A stretch of 64,000 nt of DNA from Lasiodiplodia sp. COLG20 (GCA_009801085.1 VNWV01000043.1:30164-94163); one strand, 5' to 3'. Shown: positions 35,190-47,483, numbered from the stretch's first letter. Numbers and translations are program-made. The notes: generated by a model not told the origin, from the sequence alone.

Positions 35190-36873
35190 TCACAACTTCA
35201 CCGGGTATTTTTTCCTCAGCGCCTCTCCATACTTGACGAAGAAGACTGGGATAGGTATTAATGCAATGGCAACGAAACCAAGTAGAGAATTACCCCAGCC
35301 CAATCCGAGTGCCTCATACATAGACTGTCCGGCTAGGGGGATAAAAGCGCCAAAAGTCGACCTCAAGACAGTGTTTGCGGCCATCGCAGACGCAGCGTGC
35401 AAGGTATAGACGTCTACAAGGTACGTGTTTGGTGCCATCTAGAGATTTCGTCAGCACGTTCCCTCCTCCCTCCAAAGCTCGAGTCGGTGTGAAGCTTGTG
35501 GCGGACCTGAGAGATGGGTGATGACTCACAAAGATCAGCATCAAGCCGAATCCAACAAACCCAGTTCCGATAATAGGTACTATCCAATGGGTGTGCTTCT
35601 CGACGGTCCATCCGTACCAGAAAAGGCCTATCGGCATGGCTGCCGCCCCCGGAAACATGAGTGGGAGACGCTTTTCGGGGGTGAAGTTACCCTTTGCAAG
35701 GGCTCTGCGGACACTCCTGTTACCCCAGACGGTGTATACCCATTGGCCGATCACGCTGCCGATTCCAATACCGAGGTAAGTCAGACCAGCAGTGCCAGTG
35801 TTGAAGCCGTACTGCTCCTTGTAGACAAGGGTGAAAGTGGTGAAAAGAATATAGAGGTAGGCGTAGGCAATGGCAACATAGAGGGAGAGGAGAAAGACAA
35901 TGGGAGACCGGAAGAGCATCTTGGTGGGTCGCACGATGCTGAAGAAGAAGAGATCGCGGGGCGAGAGGCCGACATCGAGCTTGCTGCGCAGTGACGAGTT
36001 TCCGGTCAGCTTTTTGAGGCGGCGCACCTTCCGGTTGAGGATGGCGATGGCGTATGTCTCTGACATGAAAATGAAGCCACAAACCGTGATGACGCCGGCA
36101 GCAATGCTAACCACATAGAAGGTCCAGCGCCATCCGGCAGCTTGTGAGAGAAAGCCGCCAGACAGGGGGCCGACCACAGGGCCAATGCAAGGACCGGCGA
36201 CCCAGATTGCCATTGCAGTGCCCCTCTGCTCCCGCGGGATCAGGTCGGCAATTGTGCCTCCGCCGAGGGTGAGGGGACTCGCACCAACACAGCCGGCCAG
36301 GAAACGAAAAGCAATGAGCATGCCGAGACTGGTCGAGCGTGCGCACGCTACGTTGAAAATAATGAATAGAACATTGCATGTATGATACAGCGGCAGCCTT
36401 CCATACATCTCGGACAGAGGTGCAATGATCAAGGGACCCACGGCGAAACCAAGGACGTAGACTGACACAACGAAGCCAGATAAAATCTCGCTGGTCGAGT
36501 TGAACTCGGCCATGAGCTCAGGGACGCCGGGAGCGAACATGGACGACGCCAGCGGGATCAGAAAGGTGATGAGAGACACGATGGCGATTGCGCCCCACTT
36601 TTTCGACTTGGACCAGTTCATGGGGTTTTCCGGATCATCAGGGCCATCCCAGTCGACAATGTTTGGATCTGGGACGGGCTGCTGATCGTCGTCGGGCTCG
36701 TTGATGGAAGTGGTGGCGGAAGGCTCGCTCTGCTTTTCCAAGTCGGCATCTTTGTTGGTCGTGTGTTTCTCAGAGTCGGTGTAGATGCCTAGGTTGGAGG
36801 GGATATCTGCGTCGTGGCCCTCTTCAGCAGCCAGCTCCACCACGTCGCTCTGTTCTGGAAGCACAGCGCCCAT
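35190..36873 (-). CDS. MFS drug/polyamine-type exporter (DHA1, 12 TM)
   Basis: Exons 36873-35530 and 35438-35190, with a 91-bp intron GTGAGT..TAG, encode 530 residues. A hydrophilic acidic N-terminus of about 90 residues leads to DPENPMNWSKSKKW, the usual entry to DHA1 transporters. Twelve hydrophobic helices follow, with motif A-like APLSEMYGRLPLY after helix 2, REQRG in the helix 4-5 region and antiporter motif C-like GPCIGPVVGPLSGGFL. The central loop is basic (RKVRRLKKLTG). It should export small molecules by proton antiport at the plasma membrane; yeast TPO and FLR1 are relatives. It might export a product of the neighbouring genes, but genome-wide such transporters are very common. Confidence 0.92.
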
Positions 36874-39800
36874 GGTAGCGACACTGTGGCGGCGGCCTCT
36901 TACTTTCTGTCAATTGCAGGCAGTGTCGATTTTCTTGGGACCAGTGAGAGGAAAGGACTGCAGTGCTTTGGGCGGAGCATGCAGCGGGCAGCTAAACATA
37001 GCCAGGAAAGTCTTGAAACAAACGAAGGGTGGAATGAACGCCTGGGGGTGGAATTAAGACGCCGAGCCGAAGGGCTTAACGCCGGGCGGATTATAAAGGA
37101 AAAGCGCCGGTCAAGGCGGTGGGCGAAGCCGGTGGGTGGGTGAGGGGGCATGATGGGGACGGGCTCCAATGAGTGGCTGTTCCTTGTGCCCCAGATGCGG
37201 AACGCGGGAGCCGGGTGGGGCTGTTGGCGGGCCATGTGCCAGTTGAGGATGGATGGAGACATCCCCACGACGCCTGCCGATTAGCGCATGGCGGGGCCCC
37301 ATCGTGGATTCGGCTCGGCTCGGTTCGTTTTCGTCTTCTCCTTCTTCTTTCACTCGGCGACGGGCGCAAGGCCGTGGCAAGGCAGTGCAGCGAAGGGAGG
37401 GCGGCGAGAGTGAAGTGAGGGTGTCGCACTGCAGGAAGGAGCGCTGCCGAGGTCAGCCCAGCGGCAGTTGTGGCTTGCCGTTCGCGGCCCGCCGATCTCT
37501 CGCTGCAGCTCTCCCGCCCATCCATCGCACCACCTGTCTCCTCACAGCAGCTTTGGCATGCATTATATCGATGACTCGCACACCGCGCCCTCGAATTTTT
37601 CCGCGTCATCTATCCCCTTTCTCATCCGCCCTCTCCTGACCCTCGCCCGACCTGCACTTGGACGACCATCTTTCCAATTTCGCTTTGTTTTTCCAACCTA
37701 GCAAATGCCTAGTCAAACTGCTGTTCCTCTACAAATGCCACCAACCGCTCGTTTGTCGCTTTGCTCATGGTCCCAACAATGCCCCTGACCGTCAGCAGAG
37801 CTCGTGTCGCGGCTTCCGTGTCACTTACTCATCTTTTCCCCAAAGAGAATAATGTCCGCTTGTTTGGAAACTCCATCGCCGGCACCAACCCGTTCGTCCA
37901 CCTGCTTCACAGCGCTTCCTCGATCGCCTCAGCACCCCCAGCTTCGATCGCACGCATTGGTGATGCGCAGCACTTCGTCGGAGCAGCCGGCATCTTGGCA
38001 ACTTCCAGCGTCTTGTCTGTCGAAGATCTTGCAATTACCGTGGCTCGAGAGCAATGAGCTTTCTGCCCGCTAGCTGAGCTTGTGTGTGCCAGGGTCAATC
38101 AACATCCAGAGCGTGGAAGGCCGCTCCGCACGGTCGCATTGCCAAGTGTAGGATGATTCGGCCTTCACAGACTGAGGAAACTAGGAAGTGGTAGAGAATC
38201 CACAAGTGAAAGGCCGACTTACTTGGATCACGAAGCACTGAGCCCCGTTGTCACCATCGCCGCCCCCTCAGCACCAGCCAGTCCATTCGATATCGGGCCA
38301 ATGTGCCGTCTCCTTCCCACAACTCAGAACATCGTTCAAGGTGTGGCCATCACCGAAGTCGCCACTCGTCCGGACGATAGCTTCAACTACCCATGACATA
38401 GGCAAAAACAAATCCACGCTAGCCATCGATTATAAGAGGGGACTGTATGAAGCAGTCGTGACGTGGATCAGAGCTTGTTCGGGTCGGTGTGGCCTTGTAA
38501 GAATTGCTTGTGCAATAATCCAGGTGACATTACCATGCTTCTCGAAAAGGCCTTAAGGCCGGTCTAGTTCTTCAAGTGGTCAATGGCAATCTGTATTGAG
38601 CGATTCAATTTCTACCAAGCTATCAATACGGCCCATTGGCGTTAGATGAGATGCATAGCGTCATGAGAGTCGCAGCGATGCCCAATGCCCACGTTGTTGA
38701 TGTCGTGAGGGAACGTCGGACTAGCTTACAGATTGTCCGAAGAAGCTAGACTGGGTACAGTAAACCCATACTTCTATCATAGATCGCTGCTAACACGACG
38801 GACGAAATTGATCGATGCGAGCTGTCCCTGGCTTGATAAATTAGATCTATCAGGCCTAAAAATCCTCTGTCGTTAGTAAGATGCTGAATTCTCACCTGTG
38901 GAGTCGCGTGTCCCAGACAAACACAGGGGCCACATTTCTAGGCACTGGTACCACTAAGCCCCAAGCTTGGCCGGAAGATATGCACTGGAACCGATTCGCC
39001 GGTCCTATTCAAGAATGGATATCGAAAGCTTTTCCAACGCACCGAGTAGCTCTCTAGAGGCTAACTTGTGCTTCTAAAGAACCATCCAATTCAACCAACG
39101 CTCCCAATCTTCTTGCTTTCATACTGATTGGTAAGGGTTTAATCGTGTGCAATCCCACAAAATCGAGTGTACGGTATCCGCAACTCCGCAGTGGGGTTGG
39201 AAGAAGAATTGTGCTTTGCACCTTTGGTCTACCCCACTAGGGAAAATATTGAAATCAGCTTGCTTTCTCCATTGTTCTTTTTTATTTATTTTTCTAGGCG
39301 AAAGTACTTGTATGTACGTCCATACATCCGCAAAATTTCCAGAACGCCTGGGAGCATGCATGCCCGCCACTTTCGGCTACATCCCAAACGACCAGGTGCG
39401 TATGCAACCATACGCTTGGAACCATGTCTGCTCCTAGCTGATGTAAGAGGGCTTGGGATAGCATCATGCCCAGGCCACAATGCGTTAAGAACCTGTGGGC
39501 TACGAAGGAAACGATAGGCAATCCACGGCGCAGCAGACGTAGGGGGCTAGTTTGCAGTCAGCATCCAGAGCGTGGTGAGTGGTGTTGTGTCAGATTGCTT
39601 ATGTATGGCTATCTGCGTGGCGGGCAAGCGTGTTGTCGGTGCTGCTACTGTATGTGGTGATTGGAATGCGGGCCGTAACGGCATTGGCCGGTGAATAGGC
39701 GAGGCGATTCACTTTGGCCATGGAGCGCCCGGAAGCTCCTAGATAGGGTGCATTTTAATGCACAGTTTCAGCTGGCCGTAGATCCGTCCGACGACGGCTA

Positions 39801-42104
39801 AAGAGGGATGGCGGCTAGGGCAGATGAAATATGGGGAGCTGAAGCGGAAAGCCTTAGCTTCTCGGTTCCTGAGGGCAACACTCAACTGCCTCTTGCCAGC
39901 ACAGCGCTGATGCTTTGGCAAGACTTGCTCTTTCGTGTGGAGACATCCCAAGCAGGCGCCTGAGGTCCTCGTGGAGGATCCACAATCCGTACCACAGCCA
40001 AGCTGACTCAATGGACCGGGATACCACGTCTTGACCTAAAGGGGCTCGGCCTTTCTTCGCCCATCTCCGTGCCCGTTCAAAAGAGAAAATCTAGTGGCAG
40101 CATGGATGGATATGCACGTCTGCTGGCCCAAGAAGCGAATCATAGTCGGGTGGAATTCTTGGCGACTTAAATTTGGACACGCGGCAAGCACATGGCGACA
40201 TTCTATTCCGAACACCATGGGGAGAGGAGGCTTGCGCTGGAGGATTAAAGCTTGCCAAAAGACGGCTTGTTCACCATACCAACCTAGGCTGGGATTCCTG
40301 CGTTGGGCTGCCAAGCAAAGGTGAACGACTCAATCATTGGAAAGGCGTACGTGGCGACCCATGTTGGTATATCAAGTCGGAAATCTCCTGGCTCCAAGTA
40401 ATGTTTTCGACTGCGTCATACCAGCATCTCTCAGAAGACGCATCGGCCAATCGCGTGCGCGCAAAGGAACTGGCTTGAATCTCGCATCAAGGCGATGTGC
40501 GGAGCGAGCGAGCTTGGCTGATCCCAGAGGCCGCATGTCGTGTACCTGAGAAAGCAGCGAGTTTGACGACACACGCCCTCTGCGCGCAGCTCCGGCCAAT
40601 CAGGCTCTCGGGCCGCACCGGGGATGGATGATCTCATCTGTTTCAACGGCCATGTGCGTTGCAGCGACAATAGTGGCGCCCGGCTGCCTGGTTACCAGCT
40701 GCTGGGGATCTGCGTCGAGTGGGCCGATGGGACGGGCTCTTATTACTTCCTCTCTGCGACAGAAAAGGCCGGCGTGCGTCACAGCCAACTGCACGTCAAG
40801 CTCGCGTGCAGCGACGCTGAGGATGATGAAAGGCTGCAGGCCTCGGGCGCTGCAGCCGAAGCTGGTCCCGCGTCCGCACCAATTTCAGGTTCCGCGCAGC
40901 GTGCAAAGTCGGTCCGAGCGTGTTCTCCAGCCACCTTCGGCGTCATCGCTCGTGACGGCTTTGGTGGTGTGGGTGTCCGCTCCGCATGCGTCCGCCAGGC
41001 GGAACATTTCAGATGAGCCATCGTCAGTGCATGTTGCAGCAGCGCGTCTGGAGGAACCGCAGGCGCAATGCGCGCGCAGCAAGGAGCGCGCCGACGCACG
41101 ATTTCGTAGCGCTACGTCATCGGCGAGGGCGGACCGGGCTTCAGACCCTGCAGAGCCCGCCACGGTGATCTGTGGAGGCGCATCGTCGCGTCCACGGCAC
41201 GACAGTCAGCTGGCCTGGCGCTGCGCGAAAGCGAGCGCTGCCAGGCGTGCGGCAGCGTGTGAAGGCAGCGCCCTCCGGCCAGCCGCGGTCAGGCCGGCGC
41301 TCCTAACCCACGCGTGGCGTCGCGGCCAGCCTGCTGCGCGCTGCTAGTGGCCGTGCCATGGACGCGACCCTGGCCGCCTGCTGCGTCGACTGCGACCTCT
41401 GCATTGCCGCTCTGTGCCGGGCGTAGACCCAAATACTCTCAGCCCCCGGGAGCCTCAGTGCGCGCGCAGTCTTCTCTCCCGTTCTGCCAGCCCTGCTCGA
41501 CAACCCTGCCGCCCGCGCCAGCCGTGTCAGCAACCCCCAAACCCGCGCGTCGTCATAGCCGCTGGCCTTCGAGCGGCCAAGTCTGCAGCCCTCATTCCAC
41601 CGAGCCGAGACGTGAAACGATGCCGATGATCGAGGTGAGTGCGATTCCCTGCCCGATGCCCTGTCCCGATCCCATCCTACGGGCCGCCCGCACAGCAGCG
41701 CGCGACGGAGCCAAGCGGCGAACAGCGCGAGGTGAGCGTGGGCTTTGACGCTGGAGGCGCGGGCGATTGGCCGGCCTGGGCCTGAACAGCCCAAAATGCA
41801 GCCGCGAGCCTGTCCTCCGGCCCTGTCGATGTCATCTCGTGCGCCTAATCGCACCTTCCCGGTGCACGTCATAGCCACCGCCCAGCTTGAGCTCGTCCCT
41901 CGCGCCTTTGTCACCTATCCCCCCAGCTGCACCCGCAATTCGCTCTCAGCGTCCGCCTCCCCGCCCATACGCTCTGCCGCTGCACCGCTTCTCAACGCCG
42001 CCCAACCGCCCTGCCTCCCTCTCCGCTGCCCACTCCGCTACATTCTCCGCCGCCTCGACCGCTCATTGACGTCGCGTCCTGCGGCGAGCTCACCATACTG
42101 AACC
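36874..42104. other. Long gene-poor stretch (about 5.2 kb)
   Basis: No gene with recognisable domains. Around 38.4 kb it holds the second copy of the dispersed 83-bp repeat. 38.1-40.5 kb is mixed in composition and could hold degenerate mobile DNA, but no protein remnant can be read. An open frame at 40624-41016 starting with ATG (130 codons) has no family resemblance and is left uncalled. The last 800 bp before the kinase is C/T-rich, as in promoters and leaders of highly expressed fungal genes. Confidence 0.5.
38365..38447. repeat. Dispersed 83-bp repeat, copy B
   Basis: Ungapped match to 10696-10778. Relative to copy A it carries mostly G-to-A and C-to-T changes, five of them clustered in the six bases at 38429-38434. 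The left hairpin arm present beside copy A is missing here. Confidence 0.9.
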
Positions 42105-44399
42105 ATGGCCACCATACAGAATTTCAAGAACTTCCTCCGCCATGGCAAGCAGGCACGCGCCGCGCACTCGCCCCATGCTGAGCCGACCACCAACGTGTCC
42201 CCCGTCCACGCTCAGCACCAGCGTTACAACAACTACACATCGCCTCCGCCGCCGGAACACCATGCAATCACCGACCCCAACGTGATGGACCACAAGCCGC
42301 TGCACGCAAACGTCCCCGCAGCAGATTTCTCCGCCGCCGCCGTTAATAACCAAAACCAGGCCGCTCGTGCAGGAGATGCCGCCGCCCGTGCAGCTGCCGA
42401 CCACCACAAGGCACAGGCCGCCGCCAAGGCTAAGAAGGAGATCGACCCGCAAGTCCTCGAGCGCATTGTGGCCGAGGAGCGCGAGCAGAAGGGCAAGCTG
42501 CCCCAGTACCCGGGCCTGGAACGCTGGATCCTGATCGAGAAGATGGGTGATGGTGCATTCAGCAACGTGTACCGTGCAAAGGACAGCCAAGGGCAATACC
42601 CCGAGTGCGCCATCAAGGTTGTCAGGAAATTCGAGATGAACTCCAGTCAGGTATGTGGCATCCTTGCGAGTGACTGTTCCCTCCTGTTCTGCACATCACG
42701 TGTGTTTCGTCGTACCGTCCGCTTCTGCCCAGCTGCGCTTTTCGTCCCTCTCTTGCACGATTACGTAGCCAACGCGGTGGATGCCTAGGGCGACAAACAC
42801 CTTCATCCGGATTTCAAGAAGGCTCCCAAGACTGTGGAGGTGCGCATTCCTCCCACACAAGTCTTCGCCACTGCCGTTTCCATCTTTCCTTTCTGTATGT
42901 ATGTTGTGCTGCGTCTCAGATGCTGACTACCGTCTGCAGAGAGCCAACATCCTCAAGGAGGTGCAGATTATGCGCCAACTGGATCACCCCAACATCGTAA
43001 AACTCATCGACTTCTCCGAGTCCCGACAGTACTATTACATCATCCTCGAGCTGTGCCCCGGTGGTGAACTGTTCCATCAGATTGTTCGCCTCACATACTT
43101 CAGCGAGAATCTTTCTCGGCACGTCATCATCCAAGTTGCCAAGGCATTGGAATATTTGCATGAAGAGGCTGGTGTTGTCCATCGGTATGTCGCTTTGTGG
43201 TCCCTTTGCTCCCATGTTGGCCCCACGACAACTGACGTCATAACTCCAGTGACATCAAACCTGAGAATCTCCTCTTCTACCCCGCCCCCTTCATTCCGAC
43301 CAAGAACCCCAAGCCCAAGTCTACCGACGAAGAGGATAAGGTAGATGAGGGTGAGTTCATCAAGGGCGTCGGTGCTGGTGGTATCGGCACAATCAAGATC
43401 GCCGATTTCGGCTTGTCCAAGGTCATCTGGGATAGCCAAACTATGACGCCATGCGGTACCGTCGGTTACACAGCCCCTGAGATCGTGAAGGATGAACGCT
43501 ACTCGAAGAGTGTTGACATGTGGGCTCTTGGCTGCGTGTTGTACACCCTACTCTGCGGGTTCCCGCCCTTTTACGATGAAAGCATCCAGACTCTGACAGA
43601 AAAGGTCGCGCGTGGCCAATACACTTTTCTGTCGCCCTGGTGGGATGAGATTTCCAAGTCGGCGCAGGACCTTGTATCCCATCTGCTGACCGTGGACCCC
43701 GAGAAACGTTACGACATCAAGCAGTTCCTCAACCACCCATGGATTCGCGAGTCGGAAGAGGAGACGCAAGCGGCCGCCGACGCGCCGCCACTTGCAACGC
43801 CTCTCCTCAAGAAGCAGCCTTCGGACCAGGGAGTCATACAGCCTAACTACGCTTATTTGGATGACGTGCCCAGTGCTGGTGGCAGGCGCATGGACTTCCG
43901 CTCGCCGGGTGCTGTCAACCTCCGTGAAGTGTTCGACGTGAGCTACGCCGTACACCGCCAAGAAGAGGAAGGCAAGCGACGGAAGAACTTCAAGCAGGGT
44001 TACCGCGGCGGAAATGCGATGACCAGCCTCAACGTGCTTGACGAGGAGGACATGTACGATGACGACGAAGATGGACAGAGTGCACCCTACGCTGCACACC
44101 AGGCGGATCCGCCGGCCAAGCTACCCAAGAGCCAAGCTGCTGACGTCAGCGCGATGGAGCAAAAGATGAAGAACACCACCCTAAGCGCAGCGGCTCAGGC
44201 CCGACAGCAGGCAGCAAACGCCGGACAGCAAAAGGGTTACGGGCAGCATTCTCCTGCAGTTGCAGCAGCAGCACGCCGCCAGGTTCGGAATAAGGGCGCG
44301 TTTGAGCTAAGCTTGGACAACGCAACCTTGCTCAGCAAGAGACAAAGGAAACCCGAGCCTAGTGGTCTGCGCGAACAGATTGCTGCGACCGGACCCTGA
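42105..44399 (+). CDS. SRK1: CaMK-type Ser/Thr kinase, Srk1/Rck2-like (MAPK-activated)
   Basis: Exons 42105-42650, 42789-42839, 42940-43184 and 43250-44399 give 663 residues. The kinase core begins after an Ala/His/Gln-rich N-terminus of about 140 residues: glycine loop GDGAFSNVY, AIKVVRKFE with the catalytic Lys, HRDIKPENLL (made across the third intron), DFGLSK, and CGTVGYTAPE in the activation segment. The long acidic insertion between PENLL and DFG (PKPKSTDEEDKVDEGE) and the domain order match the fission-yeast Srk1 / budding-yeast Rck2 group, kinases phosphorylated by the stress MAPK Sty1/Hog1. The C-terminal 260 residues are Ala/Gln-rich with no clear calmodulin site. It probably links osmotic and oxidative stress to translation and the cell cycle. 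Confidence 0.88.
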
Positions 44400-45148
44400 T
44401 CATCTCCCGAAATCCAGCATTCGATAGGCAGTCAAACACAATAATGGGCAGTTCTGGGTAATAGACTTTTCAATGGGCTGGAAGAATCGAGACACCTTCC
44501 AGCCGTCGGTTGGACAGGCTGGGCATTGCAAGATTCGAGGATGGATAGACAGAGCACTCAGCCACATGTTTTTCTTACTCGGAGTTCGTGTACTGCCATT
44601 GGGCGAATTCTGGCTGCGTTTGGCATTTTCCTTATCTATTTTCCACTCATGTTTGTTTTTCATGGCTGATGCAGCAGAAGAAACGGGACAATGAGGCAGT
44701 GAAACGAAGGGGTTCCGATGATTAGTTTGCGCGTTCCTTGTTCAGGAGCATATTTCATTCCGCCAGTGACGGTAGTTTTCTTTTTCCTTTCAATATTCCC
44801 TACGTGGGGGCAACAATCCCCGATCGCGTTTAAAGCGAGTGGATGCTTGTCGTGGCTCGCTCGCAGGCAGGAATTCGCCAATTCATTGCATTTTGATATT
44901 ATTAGCCAGTGCTCTCACGGTGCCCTTGATGGGACGAAAGCCCGTCACCAACCATACGACGACATCGAAGGCAATGGGCCGCTGATCCATTACGTGCTTT
45001 GACCGAATCCAGAAGCTGGCTCACGCGTAGGAATATGCCGCCCGAGGAATGTGTGGAACACTCAGTAATCCCATGTCAACACTGAACCTTTATTCGCCAA
45101 GACCAAAAGCACGAAAGTGCCAACGAACGAGATCATCTTCGCGTAATG
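44400..45148. other. Intergenic, convergent 3' regions
   Basis: Between the kinase and the deacetylase stops. No gene seen. Confidence 0.5.
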
Positions 45149-46672
45149 TTAGTGTATGCACCACAATGGAGATCTGTGGATCACCAACCTGAACTCTCGC
45201 CTTGCGCCTGTGTTTCTCTCCATACGTCTCCTCTTGGCCTCATCCTGGTATCCACGATCCTCTAACTCTTCTTTGATTTCCTGATCAATCTCCTTTCGTG
45301 CGCGCAGGACGTCGTTGAGCTTCGGGTAACGCTTCATATTGACGACCGGATGGGATTGTATGCAACGTAGCTGTTCCTCGCAGCGGGCCACCGTGTTCTC
45401 GAGGTCCTTGCGCTCGTAGCCCTTAGGATGGGAAAGCCTCTTGCTATTCAGCTCGGGATAGAGTAGGCCATTGCCATTCTGAACGCCTTCGAAGGCTTGC
45501 CTGTAGGGGATAAAAGTCGGAAGGTCGTCGTGGAGTTCGGCTTCAACGCTCAATGCCGTCTCGTGACACCATGCGCGGGCGACATTGCGGGGTGTGTAGC
45601 CGCCGCCACCAAGGATCAATAGAGGCAGACGGAAGGATTTGACGTACTCGACGCATTTGCCATGCGCACGGATGTTGAGGTTGAACTTGCCCAGACGATC
45701 TCCGCCCAGACTGTCGGCACCGCATTGCAGCACGATGGCTTCCGGCTTGAAAATTTCGATTGTTCTCCCAGTGATGCGCTTGAAGAGCCACTCGTAGTCT
45801 CGGTCGTCGATACCGTCATCCAAAGGAACATTCAGCGAGAAATACGCCCCTGGTTCGGTGTAGCCCTTAGGGCCTGAATCATCCGGGCCGCCAGTGCCGG
45901 GGAAAAATTCGCCATACTTGTGGTAGGATAGGGTCATTACGCGATCGGTGTTGAAGAAAGCGGCTTCCACACCGTCACCGTGGTGTACGTCGATGTCGAT
46001 GTATAATACTCGGACATGCTTTTCAAGTAGATGCTGGATGGCAAGCACGATATCGTTGACGTAGCAAAAACCAGACGCCTGGCGTTTTTTCGCATGGTGC
46101 AGACCACCAGACCAGCTAATGGCAATGTCGCTCTGCCTGCTGCTTACGGCATGTGCAGCTTCCAGAGTGGCGCCGGTGTAAAGCGTCACGTAATCCCAGA
46201 TACCATCGAAAATAGGACAGTCGTTAAATTCGTCGGTGAAGTCGTAGCGGTTGAGCTCCTCCTCGTGCCTTTTCTGCGTCTCGGTATCCGATTTGATGTA
46301 CTGCAGAAAATCGAGGTAGTCGTTGTCATGGAAGCGAGAGATTGCGTCTTTGGTAGCAGGCAGCGATTCGTTTAGGTCCATGGCATAGTGAAGACCGTAT
46401 CCAAACACCAACTGCTTGGTTAGTTGCAGCCGCCATGGTTTCATTGGATGTTTGCTGCCAAAGTGATGTTGCTCTACCTCCGGGTTGTAGTGGAAGGACA
46501 CGGTATAGCCTTGCGGCCGCTCGATGCCGTTCTGCTCGGCCTCCATCTGGTGGACCCGCTCTTTTTCTTCTGGGGTCAGTTGCTTGTACGTGATGTACTC
46601 GACGCTTGTCGAGAGCGGCGATGGATCTGGCGCCACCCAAGCTTGGACGATCTCGTTGTTGTTGAACGCCAT
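45149..46672 (-). CDS. HOS2: Class I histone deacetylase, Hos2 type
   Basis: A single-exon frame of 507 residues from the ATG at 46672 (MAFNNNEI); further upstream the frame opens only from a TTG. The zinc deacetylase core is complete: GLHHAKK with the catalytic His pair, GFCYVNDIVLAI, DIDVHHGDGV with zinc ligands, YHKYGEFFPGTG, QCGADSLGGDRLG and LGGGGYTPRNVARAW. The N-terminal HHFGSKHPMKPWRLQLTKQLVFGYGL is typical of Hos2 rather than Rpd3. Hos2 is the deacetylase of the Set3 complex; the homologue HDC1 of Cochliobolus carbonum affects virulence. The last residues may differ: a weak donor (GTTGGT at about 45187) and a downstream AG would end the protein after REFR. It is divergent from an ING-family gene. 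Confidence 0.95.
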   Translation of the reverse strand: MAFNNNEIVQAWVAPDPSPLSTSVEYITYKQLTPEEKERVHQMEAEQNGIERPQGYTVSFHYNPEVEQHHFGSKHPMKPWRLQLTKQLVFGYGLHYAMDLNESLPATKDAISRFHDNDYLDFLQYIKSDTETQKRHEEELNRYDFTDEFNDCPIFDGIWDYVTLYTGATLEAAHAVSSRQSDIAISWSGGLHHAKKRQASGFCYVNDIVLAIQHLLEKHVRVLYIDIDVHHGDGVEAAFFNTDRVMTLSYHKYGEFFPGTGGPDDSGPKGYTEPGAYFSLNVPLDDGIDDRDYEWLFKRITGRTIEIFKPEAIVLQCGADSLGGDRLGKFNLNIRAHGKCVEYVKSFRLPLLILGGGGYTPRNVARAWCHETALSVEAELHDDLPTFIPYRQAFEGVQNGNGLLYPELNSKRLSHPKGYERKDLENTVARCEEQLRCIQSHPVVNMKRYPKLNDVLRARKEIDQEIKEELEDRGYQDEAKRRRMERNTGARREFRLVIHRSPLWCIH

Positions 46673-47483
46673 GGTGCCTGAGCGGGGATCGGTGGCTTCG
46701 AGGGCCTGCAAGAGGCCTCTGCTGCCTCTGAGGTCGACCGCCCTTCTTTCACAAAGGGCCAGGCTGAACTTGAGATAAAATCTGCCGGTGCAATATATTG
46801 TAGCCTCGTTCCAAGCCCTCAAGCTCCCGGAAGCTTTCTCAAGCGGTTGTGCAGATGATACTTGGCAAAGCGTGACCTTTGGTTCGGTGAACTATGGTCC
46901 CTACAACCGGACAAAATTCGCTGGTAGAGGACCACCGATAGCGAAACAGTGGTGGGCAACGATAAGTCCTGGCAGTGCGGGTGAGGGTTGGCTCGAGAGA
47001 TGCGACAGCGGTGGTCGATGGAATCCGGGGATTGATTCGAAGCGCCACAGGATTGGCGGCAGACCCCGGTAGGGAAATGCCAAGTCCAGCTTATTCAGCA
47101 TCACGTGACACTGCACCGTCGCCTTCCTAAGGTGCGGGCCCAGCCAGCCCTGCCTGCACCTGCGACGACGATCCACCGCCGCGCAGAGCTTCCGTCGACA
47201 GTGCAGCAGCCACGGCCTTTGACTCTACTCCTCAAGCGCAAATCGTCAGACAACCCAACGCAATCTACCGGGTGCACACCCGTCTTACTCCGCATTTGAA
47301 CCAGATCGCCAAACACGCGTTTTTGCCACAAAGGAGTCCGTATCATCACGTCACACCTCTGCCCTGTCAAACTTCACAGGCATTGCAGTGCTTTTCCTGC
47401 CGATAGTTGTGTCGTTGCGGCGTGCGCACTTGTGACTTTAGCCCGGGGTTTCTTCTGGTGCTTCATCCACCCTAGCTTCAGTC
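46673..47483. other. Divergent promoter of HOS2 and the ING gene
   Basis: 811 bp between two divergently transcribed chromatin genes. Contains a perfect TCACGTGA palindrome at 47101-47108. No further gene seen. Confidence 0.6.
47101..47108. promoter_or_regulatory. TCACGTGA palindrome (E-box type)
   Basis: An 8-bp perfect palindrome containing CACGTG, the core bound by bHLH factors such as Cbf1-type proteins. It lies between the divergent HOS2 and ING genes, 376 bp before the ING start. Confidence 0.45.

Noticed and set aside
38098..39575. An 18-base near-match between 38099-38116 and 39558-39575
   Set aside because: One mismatch over 18 bases is expected a few times by chance in 64 kb; no extension of homology on either side.
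40624..41016. ATG-initiated frame of 130 codons
   Set aside because: No domain, no signal peptide, no splice signals; such lengths occur by chance in this GC-rich stretch.
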